DNA from: Alsobacter ponti
GTDB taxonomy: Bacteria > Pseudomonadota > Alphaproteobacteria > Rhizobiales > Beijerinckiaceae
NCBI RefSeq assembly: GCF_024294805.1
Contig: NZ_JANCLU010000018.1
Span: 1-64,000 of the forward strand
Reading direction: 5' to 3'
Length of the DNA: 64,000 bases
Positions within the stretch are counted from its first letter, which is position 1; each line of letters opens with the position of its first letter. Below, one piece after another: positions 63,717 to 64,000 of this stretch. A program made the position numbers and the translations under genes. The notes beneath the pieces are model-generated. The model made no database searches and had not been told where the DNA came from. It saw only the letters and a program-made list of their open reading frames with translations.

Positions 63717-64000
63717 ATGGCCCCCGAAGGGGTGGCGAGCGTTGTTCGAAACGCCGCGATCATCGCCGATCCGAGCACCGAAGTTCAAGCTTCTCCGGTC
63801 GTCGCGTCCTCTGGCACGCTGGCCGGCGACTTGGCTTTGATCGCGCGGTGCTGGTTTGGGCGGGAGGCGCGCGCCGTTGCGTCTCTTCCCGGCGGAGCGC
63901 CGACGCCGGTGGCGCTCGCCTCGGCGGCGGCCGCGTACGGGCTCGAGGCCACGCTCGATGAGCGGCGCGCGCAGGATCTGCGCGACGAGGACTGCCCTTG
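63717..64000 (+). CDS. Type I secretion ABC transporter, N-terminal part (C39-like domain)
   Basis: The first 94 codons are present; the gene runs off the right edge. After a variable 35-residue N-tail comes a domain like the C39 peptidase-like (CLD) region of LapB/HlyB-type transporters: LAGDLALIARCWFGREARAV, then GGAPTPVALASAAAAYGLEATLDERR. The peptidase cysteine position is not conserved, so it would bind the substrate instead of cleaving it. The membrane and ATPase domains lie outside. The ATG at 63717 has GAGGG nine bases upstream. It is divergent from the adaptor gene. Confidence 0.7.
   Translation, partial: MAPEGVASVVRNAAIIADPSTEVQASPVVASSGTLAGDLALIARCWFGREARAVASLPGGAPTPVALASAAAAYGLEATLDERRAQDLRDEDCP

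Noticed and set aside
63717-64000. Active C39 peptidase (bacteriocin-type) transporter
   Set aside because: The catalytic cysteine context is missing, so an inactive C39-like domain of an RTX transporter fits better.

Overview
The window is high-GC DNA from an alphaproteobacterium, most likely of the order Hyphomicrobiales (Rhizobiales); no genus can be named from sequence alone. The assignment rests on lineage-typical small families (DUF2794, DUF1465, DUF1192, the DUF1013 regulator TrcR, DUF4164), a cysteine-free L31, a canonical CtrA box (TTAA-N7-TTAAC), a serC-type leader, and the gene orders DUF4164-zapA-6S-fthC and tkt-gap-pgk-fba. No tRNA, rRNA, CRISPR array, transposase or prophage gene was seen.

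Layout. 1-1229: a gene-free block with a 50-bp tandem repeat, dispersed hairpin repeats, a 90-100 bp inverted duplication, a strong promoter and a probable non-coding RNA. 1230-3113: htpG (minus) behind a heat-shock-like promoter. 3565-5815: DUF2794, YkvA, an SDR dehydrogenase and a GNAT. 5826-9423 (minus): phhB, yebC, a YmdB-like phosphoesterase, 5-formyl-THF cyclo-ligase, 6S RNA, zapA, DUF4164. 9644-17020: central carbon genes tkt, gap, pgk, fba, then a ThiE-like protein and a Sel1-repeat protein. 17177-20606: inositol monophosphatase, a MotA/MotB-like membrane pair, a GNAT. 20634-26153: ABC exporter, rpmE, DUF1465, a candidate sRNA, DUF1192, quinone oxidoreductase, trcR. 26408-31295: pal, cpoB, tilS, ftsH (the tol-pal tail without tolQRAB). 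31442-36948: NCS2 permease, glmM, a CtrA-box outer-membrane protein, a small GrlR-like protein, serC. 37133-45581: serA, a secreted peptide, EamA transporter, glutamine amidotransferase, cfa, nucleosidase, OsmC, a Sel1 protein and a PilZ protein.

The right quarter is the most distinctive part. A single 16.2-kb gene (45963-62174) encodes a 5403-residue RTX protein: a unique N-terminal region, a proline-rich linker, about 4900 residues of glycine/aspartate calcium-binding repeats, three LamG-like jelly-roll domains placed between repeat blocks, and a C-terminal segment of the kind used for type I secretion. Its 3' half is a higher-order duplication in which one copy carries a LamG domain and the next lacks it. 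Downstream and convergent is an HlyD-family adaptor (62248-63549, minus). Divergent from that, across an AT-rich spacer, is the start of a type I ABC transporter with an inactive C39-like domain (63717 onward, cut by the window edge). A PilZ (c-di-GMP receptor) gene lies directly upstream of the giant gene. Together these look like a surface-adhesin/type I secretion locus, possibly under c-di-GMP control; that link is inferred from position only.

The remaining genes are core metabolism and envelope functions. Carbon flows through tkt/gap/pgk/fba, serine is made by serA/serC, peptidoglycan precursors depend on glmM, and pal/cpoB, ftsH and the outer-membrane protein maintain the envelope.
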